Shown: positions 7,155 to 16,088, numbered from the stretch's first letter. The stretch: DNA of 64,000 nucleotides from Rhodobacter viridis (GCF_003217355.1 NZ_QJTK01000001.1:248001-312000), one strand, 5' to 3'. Numbers and translations: made by a program. Notes: generated by a model not told the origin, from the letters alone.

Positions 7155-7915
7155 ATCACGGCCTCGAGCGATTGGGCGGCGGCCAAGCGGGGCGCGAGGC
7201 CGAACAGGATGACGGCGGGACCTTCCAGACGCACGGCGGCGGCGGGCAGATCGGCAAGGGTTGTGGCAAGCACGCGCTCCTCGGCGCGGGAGGCGTTTTC
7301 TACGAGTGTGACCGGGGTCGTGGCAAGGGCGCCGTGCATCATCAGACGCCCCTGAAGGAAACGTGCGGCTTTCTTGCCCATGTAGATCGCGGCCACGCTG
7401 CCCGGACGGGCGAGGCTCGCCCAGTCGGCCTCGTTGAAGCCCTCGGCATCATGGCCGGTGACGATGCGCAACTCCTTGTTGCGGCCGCGCTCGGTCAGGC
7501 TCTGGCCAAGGCTCGCCGCGGCGGCCGAGGCGGCGGTGATGCCGGGCAGGACGGTATGAGCGACCCCCGCCGCATCGAGCGCATCAAGTTCTTCGCCCAG
7601 CCGTCCGAAGATGCCCGGATCGCCGGATTTCAGCCGCAGCACGTTGCGCCCGTCGCGCGCGAAGCCCAGCATCAGCGCGATGATCTCGTCTTGCGGCATG
7701 TGCGCGCCAAAGCCGGTCTTGCCGGTCTCGATCAGCAGCGCCTGCGGCCCGGCCAGCGCCAGCACCTCGGCCGAGACGAGCGTGTCGTGCAAGATCACAT
7801 CGGCCGACGCCAGCGCCCGCGCCACCGCAAGCGTCAGATGATCGACGGCGCCCGGACCTGCCCCGGCCAGCGTCACATGTCCAAAGCCCTGAGTCTCGGA
7901 AGCGGTCTGGGTCAT
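7151..7915 (-). CDS. cobA: Uroporphyrinogen-III C-methyltransferase (SUMT)
   Basis: SUMT methylates uroporphyrinogen III twice with SAM to make precorrin-2, the siroheme precursor needed by the sulfite reductase next door. The 254-residue product shows the GAGPGAVDHLTL SAM-binding start at about 18-29, the SGDPGIFGR motif and the PGITAASAAAASLG motif of the family. It corresponds only to the methyltransferase half of CysG; the dehydrogenase/chelatase half is absent here. A GGAG site lies 7 bases before the ATG. It is the first gene of the operon. Confidence 0.92.
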   Translation of the reverse strand: MTQTASETQGFGHVTLAGAGPGAVDHLTLAVARALASADVILHDTLVSAEVLALAGPQALLIETGKTGFGAHMPQDEIIALMLGFARDGRNVLRLKSGDPGIFGRLGEELDALDAAGVAHTVLPGITAASAAAASLGQSLTERGRNKELRIVTGHDAEGFNEADWASLARPGSVAAIYMGKKAARFLQGRLMMHGALATTPVTLVENASRAEERVLATTLADLPAAAVRLEGPAVILFGLAPRLAAAQSLEAVI

Positions 7916-7941
7916 GGCGGTCTCCTTTGGACGCCAATATA

Positions 7942-8025
7942 GGAAATTCTTCCCCTCGAACGCCATGCCCCCTTGCGAATAAGGAACTTCGTTTCCTATT
8001 CTGGCCGCGGCAGAGGAGATTTCCT
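7942..8025. promoter_or_regulatory. Three GGAA/TTCC inverted repeats in the cys/lrp divergent region
   Basis: Three short dyads share the same half-site: GGAA-N4-TTCC at 7942-7953, AGGAA-N6-TTCCT at 7982-7997 and AGGA-N4-TCCT at 8014-8025. Their centres are about 42 and 30 bases apart, near whole helical turns. They lie between the divergent SUMT operon and the Lrp/AsnC gene, as expected for autoregulated Lrp-type control. Binding is inferred. Confidence 0.5.
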
Positions 8026-8046
8026 GCAAAATGGGGGAAAAGACGA

Positions 8047-8508
8047 ATGGCAGTCCGGCTCGACGAGATGGATCGGAAGATCCTGTTCCAGTTGCAGGAC
8101 GATGCGAGCCAGTCGCTGGATGAAATCGCCCGCAAGGTCGGCTCGTCAAAGACCCCGGTCTGGAACCGCATCCGCAAGATGAAGGATCTGGGCGTGATCG
8201 GGCGGCAGACGGTGCTGCTTGATGCCGAGGCGCTGGGGCTCGAAGCCTGTTTCTTCGTGCTGATCCGCACCTCGGAACACGAGGCGGACTGGCAGCGCCG
8301 GTTTCTGGCGACGCTGCGGGCACGGCCCGAGGTGCTCGAGGCGCATCGGCTGGCGGGCGATATCGATTACATCCTGAAGGTGCGGGTGAAGAACGCGCGC
8401 GCCTATGACCTCTTTTATCAGGCGCTGATTTCCGAGGTGAAGATCTACAACGTCACAGCACTTCTGAGCATGGAAGAGATCAAGTCGACGACGATCCTGC
8501 CGGTCTAG
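8047..8508 (+). CDS. Lrp/AsnC family regulator, probable regulator of the cys operon
   Basis: The 153-residue protein has the two family domains: an N-terminal winged helix-turn-helix (about 5-55, starting LDEMDRKIL) and a C-terminal alpha/beta ligand-sensing domain (about 65-140, with the GDIDYILKV strand). Such proteins form octamers or dimers that sense amino acids. It is divergent from the sulfate assimilation operon, so control of that operon, perhaps in response to cysteine or a related compound, is likely but inferred. The ATG at 8047 has a GGGGGAAAAG upstream; the frame is open further upstream without a site. Confidence 0.9.
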   Translation: MAVRLDEMDRKILFQLQDDASQSLDEIARKVGSSKTPVWNRIRKMKDLGVIGRQTVLLDAEALGLEACFFVLIRTSEHEADWQRRFLATLRARPEVLEAHRLAGDIDYILKVRVKNARAYDLFYQALISEVKIYNVTALLSMEEIKSTTILPV

Positions 8509-8615
8509 GCGGGGAGAGGCCCACCGTCGCGCCCGGTGCCTTGCGACACGGCCGATGCGCAGAAAACCGCGCACCGGCCGTGTTGTGCCGCAAGCCAGGG
8601 CGCCAGAGCGCCGCG

Positions 8616-9125
8616 TCAGCTTGCGCGGCGCCGCGCCCGCAATGCCCCCAGCAGACCGAGCGCACCGACCAGAAGCCCGCCCGCTGCCGGAACGGGGGCT
8701 GGCGTCGGCGTGATCTCGGTGATCGTGAAATCGCTGACGATATGCATGATCGTTCCGGGGTCGAGCGGATCGAAATACAGATTGATGTAGTGATATCCGC
8801 CCTCTGTCCGACGCGTCACGCGCAGGTTTTCGGGGGGGATGCTGGTGACAACGATGATATCGTTGAGCTCGTCCGGACCGGCGGTGGCTGCACCAACCGG
8901 AATTCGAAAGTGCAGATCGCCCCACCAGAAGGTCGTGACGAAATACTCATCCCAGTCGAACAGAAAATATCCTACCCCCGGGGTGGTCCAGACATGTGGC
9001 GATGCATCCCCGGTTCCCGAAGCGCCTTCAACGGTGATGGTGGAGGCCTGCGCTGCGGACGGGTTGGTGCCAAGGGCTGCAATGCCAAGGGCCAGCGCAC
9101 AAGCAAGTGTCGTTCTCAACTTCAT
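8616..9125 (-). CDS. Secreted protein with VPLPA/PEP-CTERM-type sorting tail
   Basis: The 169-residue product has a signal peptide (about 1-28, ending ASAAQA-like) and a C-terminal tail made of VPAAGGLLVGALGLLGALRA followed by a basic cluster. That tripartite tail (short motif, hydrophobic helix, Arg-rich end) is the VPLPA-CTERM type of exosortase signal common in Rhodobacterales. The middle 110 residues are acidic/aromatic and unrecognised. It is probably sorted to the cell surface or the polysaccharide matrix. No exosortase or polysaccharide genes are nearby. GGAG lies 9 bases before the ATG. Confidence 0.8.
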   Translation of the reverse strand: MKLRTTLACALALGIAALGTNPSAAQASTITVEGASGTGDASPHVWTTPGVGYFLFDWDEYFVTTFWWGDLHFRIPVGAATAGPDELNDIIVVTSIPPENLRVTRRTEGGYHYINLYFDPLDPGTIMHIVSDFTITEITPTPAPVPAAGGLLVGALGLLGALRARRRAS

Positions 9126-9340
9126 TTGAGGTTCTCCCAAATTGTGCCTGTGATGTGAAACGAAATGGGCCGGGTGATTTTCACCCGACGCAAAACTCCC
9201 ATGCCCGCTACCGCTTGGCAAGAAAAGACACACCTTAAAGTTGTGCGCCGACAAACAGTGCATCACGAAGTTGTGCCTTGCGGCGCCAAGCACGGCTCAT
9301 GCAGTCGCCCTGTGCAAGGCACAGCGCGCGCCGACGCGAG

Positions 9341-9375
9341 GCGAAAACGAAAGGGCGCCCGAACCGAGCGCCCTT
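9341..9375 (-). terminator. Terminator downstream of tpiA
   Basis: An 8-bp stem AAGGGCGC/GCGCCCTT (9350-9357 with 9368-9375) is followed on the minus strand by TCGTTTTCG. It lies about 80 bases past the tpiA stop. Confidence 0.65.
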
Positions 9376-9382
9376 GGGCTTC

Positions 9383-9406
9383 ATCTTGCCGAAAATACCT
9401 CGGGGG
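9383..9406. repeat. Half copy of intergenic inverted-repeat element
   Basis: ATCTTGCCGAAAATACCTCGGGGG resembles the right arm of the elements at 14512-14579 and 28995-29050, and is followed by the same kind of G-run/C-run mini-hairpin. No left arm is seen. Confidence 0.45.
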
Positions 9407-9455
9407 TCTGGGGGCGGCGCCCCAAGCCTGCCTCAGGCCGCCCCCAAGGCTTGCC

Positions 9456-10199
9456 TCAGGCTGCGTCGAGCGCGCTCAGGATCGCGCCGAAATCGGCGGC
9501 CTTGAGCGAGGCGCCACCGACGAGCGCGCCATCGACGTTCGAGGTCGCAAAGATCTCGGTCGCGTTCGAGGGTTTCACCGAACCGCCGTAAAGAAGCCGC
9601 ATGCCTTCGCCCTCGGTGCCGAAGCGCGCGACGAGTTCGGCGCGCAGGAAATCATGCACTTCCGCGATCTGTTCCAGCGTCGGCGTGCGGCCGGTGCCGA
9701 TCGCCCAGACAGGTTCATAAGCGATGACCGTATTCGCGGCGGTGGCGCCGTCGGGCACCGAGCCCGCGAGTTGCGCGCCAACGAGCGCCAGCGTCTCGCC
9801 CGCATCGCGCTGCGCTTCGGTTTCGCCCACGCAGATCACCGCGACGAGACCGGCGGCGCGGGCCGCGGCGGCCTTGGCGCAAACCATGTCAGAGCTTTCG
9901 CCGTGATCGGCGCGGCGTTCCGAATGGCCAAGGATCACATGGCTCGCGCCGCAATCGGCCAGCATCTCGGCCGCGATATCGCCCGTATGCGCGCCCGAGG
10001 CCTTCATGTGGCAATCCTGACCGCCGACGGCGATCTTGCCCGCAGCCGCCGTCGCCATCGCGGCCACAAGGGTGGCGGGCGGGCAGAGCAGCACCTCGGA
10101 TTTCGGACTGGGATGCGCCGCGATCAGCGCCGCCACTTCGGCGAGGCTCGCCTTCGTGCCGTTCATCTTCCAGTTGCCCGCGGCCAGTTTTCTGCGCAT
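9456..10199 (-). CDS. tpiA: Triosephosphate isomerase
   Basis: The enzyme interconverts dihydroxyacetone phosphate and glyceraldehyde 3-phosphate in glycolysis, gluconeogenesis and the Calvin cycle. The 247-residue TIM barrel shows the substrate Lys11 in GNWKMNG, catalytic His92 in GHSERR and catalytic Glu162 in [10 protein letters not shown], the last leading into the flexible loop. The C-terminal phosphate-binding motifs LLYGGSVKP and GALVGGASL are intact. Start ATG at 10199 has an AAGGAGG site. It stands alone. Confidence 0.97.
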   Translation of the reverse strand: MRRKLAAGNWKMNGTKASLAEVAALIAAHPSPKSEVLLCPPATLVAAMATAAAGKIAVGGQDCHMKASGAHTGDIAAEMLADCGASHVILGHSERRADHGESSDMVCAKAAAARAAGLVAVICVGETEAQRDAGETLALVGAQLAGSVPDGATAANTVIAYEPVWAIGTGRTPTLEQIAEVHDFLRAELVARFGTEGEGMRLLYGGSVKPSNATEIFATSNVDGALVGGASLKAADFGAILSALDAA

Positions 10200-10268
10200 C
10201 GACGCCTCCTTGTCAAAGTCGGGCGCAGATTAGGCGGGCGCGCGGCCCGTGCAAGCAAGAAATGGGCC

Positions 10269-10628
10269 TCAGCCCGCGGGGGCGTCGCGGAATTTTACCG
10301 ACTCGCCGCAGCCGCAGCTTTCGACGACATTCGGGTTGCGGAATTTGAAGCCCGATTCGAGCATCGTTTCCTCGTAGTCGATTTCGGTGCCGATCAGGAA
10401 CATCTGCGCCAAGGGCGCGATCAGCACCCGCGCCGGGCCTTCCTCGACGACGATATCCATCGGATCGGCCTCGGCTGCGATGTCCATCGTGTATTCCATG
10501 CCCGCGCAGCCGCCCTTCTTGACGCCGATGCGAAAGCCTGCCGCGCCCTCGCGTTGCATCAGGGCGGCGATCTGCTCGACGGCGGCGGGGGTCAGGGTGA
10601 CGGGCGGTTTTCCGGGGATGGCGAACAT
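10269..10628 (-). CDS. IscA/ErpA/SufA-type Fe-S carrier
   Basis: A-type carriers receive Fe-S clusters from the scaffold and pass them to apoproteins. The 119-residue protein has the three invariant cysteines: Cys41 (GGCAGM) and Cys105/Cys107 (ESCGCGES). Which member of the family it is (ErpA, SufA or IscA) cannot be settled; no suf or isc operon is adjacent, though a SufT-like gene lies 1.2 kb away. The ATG at 10628 has an AAAGGAG site; the frame is open further upstream but without one. Confidence 0.9.
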   Translation of the reverse strand: MFAIPGKPPVTLTPAAVEQIAALMQREGAAGFRIGVKKGGCAGMEYTMDIAAEADPMDIVVEEGPARVLIAPLAQMFLIGTEIDYEETMLESGFKFRNPNVVESCGCGESVKFRDAPAG

Positions 10629-10698
10629 GGGAAACTCCTTTCGCCTCAAGATAGGCGGGCGGGGGCGGTCCGGCAAGCGCGCCGGGCCGCCCGGAAGA

Positions 10699-11772
10699 TC
10701 AGGCGAGGAACGGATAGTCGGTGTAGCCCTCGGCGCCGCCGCCATACATCAGCGCCAGACGCAGCGGGTTCCACTCGGCATCGCGGTCAAGCCGCGCCAC
10801 CAGATCGGGGTTGGCGATGAAGGGTTTGCCGAAGGCGATGGCCGCCGCCTGACCGCCGGCCACCGCGGCCAGCGCGCTCGCGCGGTCATAGCCGTTGTTG
10901 GCGATATAGGGGGCGCGGATCGCCTCGCGCAGCGCTTCGAGTTCGCCCGCGGGCCAGTCGCGCGGACCGCCGGTCTGGCCCTCGACCATGTGAACGTAAG
11001 CCAGCGGCCGGTCGTTCAACGCCGCGATCGCCGCGCCGAACAGCGCGGGCGTGTCGCTGTCGAGGCCGACATTGTTGGCGTTGGAATAAGGCGAGAGCCG
11101 CACGCCGACCCGTCCCGGGCCCCAGACCGCGACGCAGGCATCGATGGCGCCTGCGAGGAAGCGGATGCGGTTCGCGATCGGGCCGCCCCAAGCGTCGGTG
11201 CGCTTGTTCGCGGTGTCGCGCAGGAACTGGTCGATCAGATAGCCATTCGCCGCATGCACCTCGACCCCGTCAAAGCCCGCCTGTTTCGCCAGCTGCGCGG
11301 CATGGCCGTAATCGAGGAAGGTGCGCTCGATGTCTTCCTCGGTCATTTCGCGCGGCATCCCGGTTTCGACGAAGCCGGTGCCGTCGAAGGTCTTCGAGGC
11401 GGCCGAAATCGCCGAAGGGGCGACCGGGGTCACGCCGTCGATGATCGAGGCGTGCGAGACGCGGCCGACATGCCAGAGCTGAATGACGATCTTGCCGCCC
11501 TCTGCATGGACGGCCTCGGTGACCTTGGCCCAAGCCGCCGCCTGCGCCTCGGTATGGATGCCCGGCGTCCAGGCATAGCCCTGGGCCACGGGCGAGATCT
11601 GCGCGCCCTCGGTCACGATCAGCCCCGCCGTCGCGCGCTGCCGGTAATACTCCACCGTCAGATCGGTGGGCATCCGGTCGGGGGCACGGTTGCGGGTGAG
11701 CGGCGCCATGACGACGCGGTTGGCGATGGAAATATCCCCGAGCTTGCCGGGGGAAAACAGGGTGTCGGTCAT
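10699..11772 (-). CDS. Old yellow enzyme family alkene reductase
   Basis: Members are FMN-dependent, NAD(P)H-using reductases of activated double bonds, maleimides and nitro compounds. The 357-residue TIM barrel shows the FMN-site VVMAPLTRNR at about 21-30, QLWHVGR, the DGVEVHAANGYL catalytic region with HAANGYLIDQF, and GVRLSPYSNAN. It resembles the NemA/alkene reductase subgroup. The natural substrate is not predictable. A CGGAGGG site precedes the ATG. The next gene downstream, the Fe-S carrier, is 70 bases away and has its own strong site. Confidence 0.92.
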   Translation of the reverse strand: MTDTLFSPGKLGDISIANRVVMAPLTRNRAPDRMPTDLTVEYYRQRATAGLIVTEGAQISPVAQGYAWTPGIHTEAQAAAWAKVTEAVHAEGGKIVIQLWHVGRVSHASIIDGVTPVAPSAISAASKTFDGTGFVETGMPREMTEEDIERTFLDYGHAAQLAKQAGFDGVEVHAANGYLIDQFLRDTANKRTDAWGGPIANRIRFLAGAIDACVAVWGPGRVGVRLSPYSNANNVGLDSDTPALFGAAIAALNDRPLAYVHMVEGQTGGPRDWPAGELEALREAIRAPYIANNGYDRASALAAVAGGQAAAIAFGKPFIANPDLVARLDRDAEWNPLRLALMYGGGAEGYTDYPFLA

Positions 11773-11864
11773 CTGACCCTCCGTTCGAGAAGACCCTCAG
11801 CCTAAGCGATCGGCAAGGTCAGGCAAGGGCCGGGCTGCACAGAGGCGCTGTCCGCCCTGCACAA

Positions 11865-12230
11865 TCACATGAAGCCGAGTTCGAGCCGGGCTTCGTCGGA
11901 CATCATGTCCATGCCCCAGGCGGGGTCGAAGGTCATCTCGATCTCGCAGCGCTGCACGCCCTCGACCGCCTCGACCGCATCTTGCAGCCATTGCGGCATC
12001 TCGCCCGCCACCGGACAGCCCGGCGCGGTGAGGGTCATGGTGATGGCGACGACGCCATCTTCGCCGATCTTGATCGTGTAGATCAGGCCCAGATCGAAGA
12101 TGTTGACCGGGATTTCCGGGTCGAAGACGGTGCGACAAGCTTCGACCACCGAGGCGTAAAGCGGGTGCTCGAGGTCGGAAGGCGCAATCAGCGGGGCCCC
12201 TTCGGGGAGCGTCTGTTCGGTGCTGGTCAT
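11865..12230 (-). CDS. SufT/MIP18-like (DUF59) Fe-S maturation protein
   Basis: The DUF59/MIP18 family includes SufT and PaaD and helps mature Fe-S proteins. The 121-residue product shows DPEIPVNIFDLGLIY (about 40-54), the TAPGCPVAGEMP motif containing the conserved Cys, and the C-terminal FDPAWGMDMMSDEAR motif. The start at 12230 follows a GAGAG run; a much longer open frame upstream is a compositional artefact that covers tgt antisense. No other suf genes are adjacent. Confidence 0.88.
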   Translation of the reverse strand: MTSTEQTLPEGAPLIAPSDLEHPLYASVVEACRTVFDPEIPVNIFDLGLIYTIKIGEDGVVAITMTLTAPGCPVAGEMPQWLQDAVEAVEGVQRCEIEMTFDPAWGMDMMSDEARLELGFM

Positions 12231-12629
12231 GACTCTCTCGGACGATTTCCTAGAGTTTATATAGGGTATCTGGGGGCGAGGTAAAGGCCGACAGTGCAGA
12301 GCGCAGAGGGTGTGCCAAGTGGTGTTTCGCCGAGGCCTTGCCTCGGCGACCCGGCGGGGGGCGCTGCCCCCCGCACCCCCCGGGCGTATTTTGCCAAGGA
12401 AAAGCAGGGCGTTCAGCCTGTTGCCGGGGCTCACATGCAAACACATGCGGCTGCTGCGTCCGGTTTTTCTTCTTGGCGCAAATACGCCGGGGGTGCGGGG
12501 GCGGAGCCCCCGCCCCGGTCGCCTCGGGCTTGCCTGAGGCGAAACCCCTGCCGCCGCTGAAACCCTGCTTGCGCGCCTCGCTTTCCCTTTTGGCGCATCA
12601 CTGCTACATGCGCGGCAAAGGAGCGCCCG
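12231..12629. other. Divergent intergenic region with repeat element
   Basis: The 399 bases between the SufT-like gene (minus) and tgt (plus) carry a large inverted-repeat element (12376-12496) and GC mini-hairpins around 12354-12372 and 12497-12516. No frame here has both a ribosome binding site and a recognisable product. Promoters for the two genes must lie in or beside the repeat. Confidence 0.5.
12376..12496. repeat. Intergenic inverted-repeat element, long loop form
   Basis: The left arm (12376-12403, CCCCCGGGCGTATTTTGCCA...) is nearly the reverse complement of the right arm (about 12463-12496, ending AATACGCCGGGGGT), with about 60 bases between them. Core and GC clamp match the element at 14512-14579. 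It sits between divergent genes. Confidence 0.6.
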
Positions 12630-13757
12630 ATGACCCAGTTCAGCTTCAGCCTTTCCGCCACCGATGGCGCCGCCCGCGCCGGGGTGATTCATACGCCGCG
12701 GGGCGAGATTCGCACCCCCGCCTTCATGCCCGTCGGCACCGCTGCGACGGTGAAGGCGATGATGCCTGAAAGCGTGCGCGCGACCGGCGCCGACATCCTG
12801 CTGGGCAACACCTACCATCTGATGCTGCGCCCCACCGCCGAGCGCATCGCGCGGCTGGGCGGGTTGCACAAGTTCATGAACTGGGAGCGCCCGATCCTGA
12901 CCGACTCGGGCGGGTTTCAGGTGATGAGCCTGGCTTCCTTGCGCAAGCTGACCGAGGAAGGCGTGACCTTTTCCAGCCATATCGACGGCTCGAAGCACCA
13001 TCTGAGCCCCGAACGCTCGATGGAGATCCAGAAGCTTCTGGGCTCCGACATCGTGATGGCCTTTGACGAATGCCCGGCGCTGCCTGCCGATGATGCGACG
13101 GTGGCGAAGTCGATGCGGCTTTCGATGCGGTGGGCCGAGCGAAGCCGCGATGCCTTTGGTGATCGGCCCGGGCATGCGCTGTTCGGCATCATGCAGGGCG
13201 GTGTCACGCGCGAACTTCGTGAGGAAAGTGCCGAGAAACTCAAGGAGATCGGCTTTGACGGCTATGCGGTCGGCGGCCTTGCCGTGGGCGAGGGGCAGGA
13301 GGCGATGTTCTCGGTTCTCGACTATGCGCCGGGGTTCCTGCCCGCAGACAAGCCGCGCTATCTGATGGGCGTGGGCAAGCCCGACGACATCGTCGGCGCG
13401 GTCGAGCGCGGCATCGACATGATGGATTGCGTGCTGCCTTCGCGTTCGGGGCGGACCGGGCAGGCCTGGACCCGGCGCGGCCAGATCAACATCAAGAACG
13501 CGCGCCACATGGACGACCCGCGCCCGCTCGACGAGGCTTGTGGCTGCCCGGCCTGCCGGAACTATTCCCGCGCCTATCTGCACCATGTCTTCAAGGCGCA
13601 GGAGATGATCTCGGGCATGCTGCTGACCTGGCACAACCTGCATTACTATCAGGATCTGATGGCCGGTCTGCGCGAAGCGATTGCGGCCGGGCGGCTCTCG
13701 GCCTTCGTGGCCGAGTTCCATGCCGCGCGCGCGGAAGGCGATATCGATCCGCTTTAA
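12630..13757 (+). CDS. tgt: Queuine tRNA-ribosyltransferase
   Basis: The enzyme swaps guanine 34 of Asp, Asn, His and Tyr tRNAs for preQ1 on the route to queuosine. The 375-residue product has the [12 protein letters not shown] motif (about 91-102), the [15 protein letters not shown] region holding the nucleophilic Asp, and the zinc set [16 protein letters not shown] near the C-terminus. Length matches the family. The start follows a GGAGC-type site. Its stop codon overlaps the stop of the convergent hemolysin-III gene. Confidence 0.96.
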   Translation: MTQFSFSLSATDGAARAGVIHTPRGEIRTPAFMPVGTAATVKAMMPESVRATGADILLGNTYHLMLRPTAERIARLGGLHKFMNWERPILTDSGGFQVMSLASLRKLTEEGVTFSSHIDGSKHHLSPERSMEIQKLLGSDIVMAFDECPALPADDATVAKSMRLSMRWAERSRDAFGDRPGHALFGIMQGGVTRELREESAEKLKEIGFDGYAVGGLAVGEGQEAMFSVLDYAPGFLPADKPRYLMGVGKPDDIVGAVERGIDMMDCVLPSRSGRTGQAWTRRGQINIKNARHMDDPRPLDEACGCPACRNYSRAYLHHVFKAQEMISGMLLTWHNLHYYQDLMAGLREAIAAGRLSAFVAEFHAARAEGDIDPL

Positions 13758-14398
13758 TGCCCGGCGATCAGGATGACGGCGGCGTAATGCGTCGCCGCCG
13801 CCGCGATCACATGGCCGTGCCAGATCGCGCGGGAAAACGGCATCCGCTTCAGCTTGTAGAACACCGTGCCGATCAGATAGACCGCGCCGCCGATGCCGAG
13901 AAGGATCAGCACGGCGAGCGGCAGCCGCTCGATCAGCGGCCAGATGGCGACGAGGCCCAGAAGCCCCATCACGAGGTACAGCAGAAATCCGGCCTTTTCG
14001 GCGGTGTGGAAGAAGCCGAGCTTCATCACCATGCCGATCACCGCCAGCGCCCAGATCGTCACGGTCAGCGCGATGCCGACCTTGCCGCCGAGCCCGATCA
14101 GCGCCATTGGCGTGTAGGTTCCCGCGATCAGCAGATAGATCGCGGCGTGATCGAAGCGGCGCAGCACCGCGCGGGCGGGGGCGTAAAGCGTCAGGTTGTA
14201 GCCGGCCGAAAAGCCGAAAGAGGCGATCAGCCCCACCGCATAGACGACGAGCGGCCAGATCTTCGGCCCAAGCCCCGCCATCGCCGCCCAGACCATCAGC
14301 GCCGAGACGGCGGCGACCGCGAAGGTCACCCCCAGAACATGCATCACGCCATCGGCGAAATGCTCGCGAAAACTGTGGGCCAGCTGGTGTCGGGTCAT
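13754..14398 (-). CDS. trhA: Hemolysin-III/TrhA family seven-helix membrane protein
   Basis: This PAQR-superfamily protein has been linked in other bacteria to membrane-lipid homeostasis; the name hemolysin III is historical. The 214-residue product has seven predicted membrane helices, a conserved His in HVLGVTFAV (helix 1), FSAGYNLT, and the C-terminal [14 protein letters not shown] with metal-binding-type histidines. Start ATG at 14398; the frame is open further upstream into the repeat element, without support. Convergent with tgt with overlapping stops. Confidence 0.88.
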   Translation of the reverse strand: MTRHQLAHSFREHFADGVMHVLGVTFAVAAVSALMVWAAMAGLGPKIWPLVVYAVGLIASFGFSAGYNLTLYAPARAVLRRFDHAAIYLLIAGTYTPMALIGLGGKVGIALTVTIWALAVIGMVMKLGFFHTAEKAGFLLYLVMGLLGLVAIWPLIERLPLAVLILLGIGGAVYLIGTVFYKLKRMPFSRAIWHGHVIAAAATHYAAVILIAGH

Positions 14399-14511
14399 GG
14401 TTGCCTCCGGGGATCGAGCCAGTCTAGCACCCGCCGCGGGCACACCAAAGGCTGACGCGGCGTAATCTGGCAAAGGGGCAGGGGGGCGCTGCCCCCCGTC
14501 CCTGCGGGACT

Positions 14512-14579
14512 CCCCCCGGGATATTTGAGGCAAGATAAAACAGTCCCGGCTTTTATCTTGTCTCAAATATCTCGGGGGG
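14512..14579. repeat. Intergenic inverted-repeat element, prototype copy
   Basis: Two 29-base arms (14512-14540 and 14551-14579) match at 27 of 29 positions around a 10-base loop. Each arm has a C/G clamp and the core ATATTTGAGGCAAGATAAAA. Mini-hairpins of the form G6-CGCT-GC6 flank it at 14481-14497 and GGGGGCAGAGCCCCC at 14599-14613. It lies between two minus-strand genes. Confidence 0.8.
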
Positions 14580-14618
14580 CCGAGGCATCGCCTCGGCGGG
14601 GGCAGAGCCCCCTTTGCC

Positions 14619-16088
14619 TCAGAGCTTGTAGATGGCGGCGTATTTCGTTTCGAGATAGTCGAGCAGCGGCTCTTCGGTGGGCTCGAACCCGCAGGCGGTC
14701 ACGATCGTTTCGCGCGGGGGGCGCAAGCCGCCGTGGCGTTGCAGCGTGTCGCGCAGCCAGTCGGTGGCGGGTTTCGCCGACCCCCCGGCCAGCGCCGCGT
14801 CGATCCCCGGCACGGCCGCGCGCATCGCCTTGTTCAGGCAGCCTGCATAGACGTTGCCCAAGCTGTAGGTCGGGAAATAGCCGAAGAGGCCACAAGACCA
14901 GTGCACATCCTGCAAGAAGCCCTGCGAGGGCTTTTCGACCGCGACGCCGAAATCGGACAGGAACCGGGCGTTCCAGGCCGCTTCCAGATCGGTGACCTCG
15001 AGCTTGCCGGTGATCAGATGCCGCTCCAGATCGAAGCGCAGCATGATGTGCAGGTTGTAATGCAGCTCGTCGGCCTCTGTGCGGATGAAGCCCGGATTGA
15101 CCCGGTTCACCACCGCATGGAAGGCCTCGGCGCTGGTCACGCCGAAATCGCCGAAGGCGTCGACCATGCGCTGATAGAGCCAGCCGGTGAAGGCGGCCGA
15201 GCGGCCGAGCTGGTTTTCATAGATCCGGCTCTGGCTCTCATGCACCCCCATCGAAACGCCGCGGCCCAAGGGCGTGAAGGCATACTCGGGCGAAATCCCC
15301 TGTTCGTAGCAGGCGTGGCCGACCTCGTGGATGGTCGAATAGAGGCAGTTGAAGGGCTCGCTTTCGCACACGCGCGTGGTGATGCGCACATCGCGCCCCG
15401 AGCCCGAGCAGAACGGATGCACGACGAGATCCAGCCGCCCCTGCGTCCAGTCGTACCCGAAAGCCGAGGCGCAGATGCGGGCGATGCGCAGCTGCGTCGC
15501 CTCGGGGAAGACATGGGTCAGTTCGGTCGGCTGGTGTTCCGATCCGAGCACCTTTTCGCGCAGTGCGACAAGGCGCGGCCGCATCCGGTCGAACATCGCG
15601 CCGATTTGGCGATGCGTGGCGCCCGGTTCGTAATCATCCAGCAGCGCGTCATAAAGATCGCCCTCGGAGAGGCAGGCGGCTTCCTCGCGCTTCAGCGCCA
15701 CCATCTGCGCCAGCGTCGGCAGGAAGGCGGCCGGGTCTTCGGCGGCCCGCGCCTCAGCCCAGACGCCCTGCGCCAGCGAGGTCAGGCGGGCAAGTTCGGT
15801 GGCGAGCCGCGCCGGAATGCGGGTCGCGCGGTTGTAATTGCGCCCGGCGAGATCGAGCAGCCGGGCCTCGGCCGGGGTCGTCGCCTCGGCGCGGGCGAGC
15901 CAATCCTCGATCCGCGGATCGGTGCGGCGCGCATGCAGGATCGATTCCATCGCCGCCAGTTCCTCGGCCCGCTGTTCGGCGGCGCCCCGCGGCATCATCG
16001 TTTCCTGATCCCAGCCCAGACGCTCGGCCACATAGGTCAGCGCCTCGGTTTCGCGAAGGTAAGCTTTCAGGTCGGCCAGAGCACTCAT
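14619..16088 (-). CDS. M32 family metallocarboxypeptidase (Taq type)
   Basis: M32 enzymes are zinc carboxypeptidases that trim C-terminal residues from peptides in the cytoplasm. The 489-residue, mainly helical product has the zinc motif HEVGH at 254-258 and the third ligand Glu284 in HESQSR, plus the conserved WDQETMMP near 26-33 and a C-terminal FGYFPTYSLGN. There is no signal peptide. The start overlaps the stop of the upstream Cox15-like gene as ATGA, so the two are co-translated; a functional link is not obvious. Confidence 0.95.
   Translation of the reverse strand: MSALADLKAYLRETEALTYVAERLGWDQETMMPRGAAEQRAEELAAMESILHARRTDPRIEDWLARAEATTPAEARLLDLAGRNYNRATRIPARLATELARLTSLAQGVWAEARAAEDPAAFLPTLAQMVALKREEAACLSEGDLYDALLDDYEPGATHRQIGAMFDRMRPRLVALREKVLGSEHQPTELTHVFPEATQLRIARICASAFGYDWTQGRLDLVVHPFCSGSGRDVRITTRVCESEPFNCLYSTIHEVGHACYEQGISPEYAFTPLGRGVSMGVHESQSRIYENQLGRSAAFTGWLYQRMVDAFGDFGVTSAEAFHAVVNRVNPGFIRTEADELHYNLHIMLRFDLERHLITGKLEVTDLEAAWNARFLSDFGVAVEKPSQGFLQDVHWSCGLFGYFPTYSLGNVYAGCLNKAMRAAVPGIDAALAGGSAKPATDWLRDTLQRHGGLRPPRETIVTACGFEPTEEPLLDYLETKYAAIYKL

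Larger units (their letters stand above)
9126..9455. other. Intergenic region, terminator and half repeat element
   Basis: The 330 bases between the sorting-signal protein and tpiA hold no credible gene. The right part contains the tpiA-side terminator (9341-9375) and a half copy of the window's intergenic inverted-repeat family (9383-9406) with its GC-rich flank. Confidence 0.5.

Noticed and set aside
11865-13721. A 618-codon minus-strand frame containing the SufT-like protein
   Set aside because: Only the last 121 codons match a family and have a start with a plausible site; the rest is antisense to tgt and crosses the repeat element.
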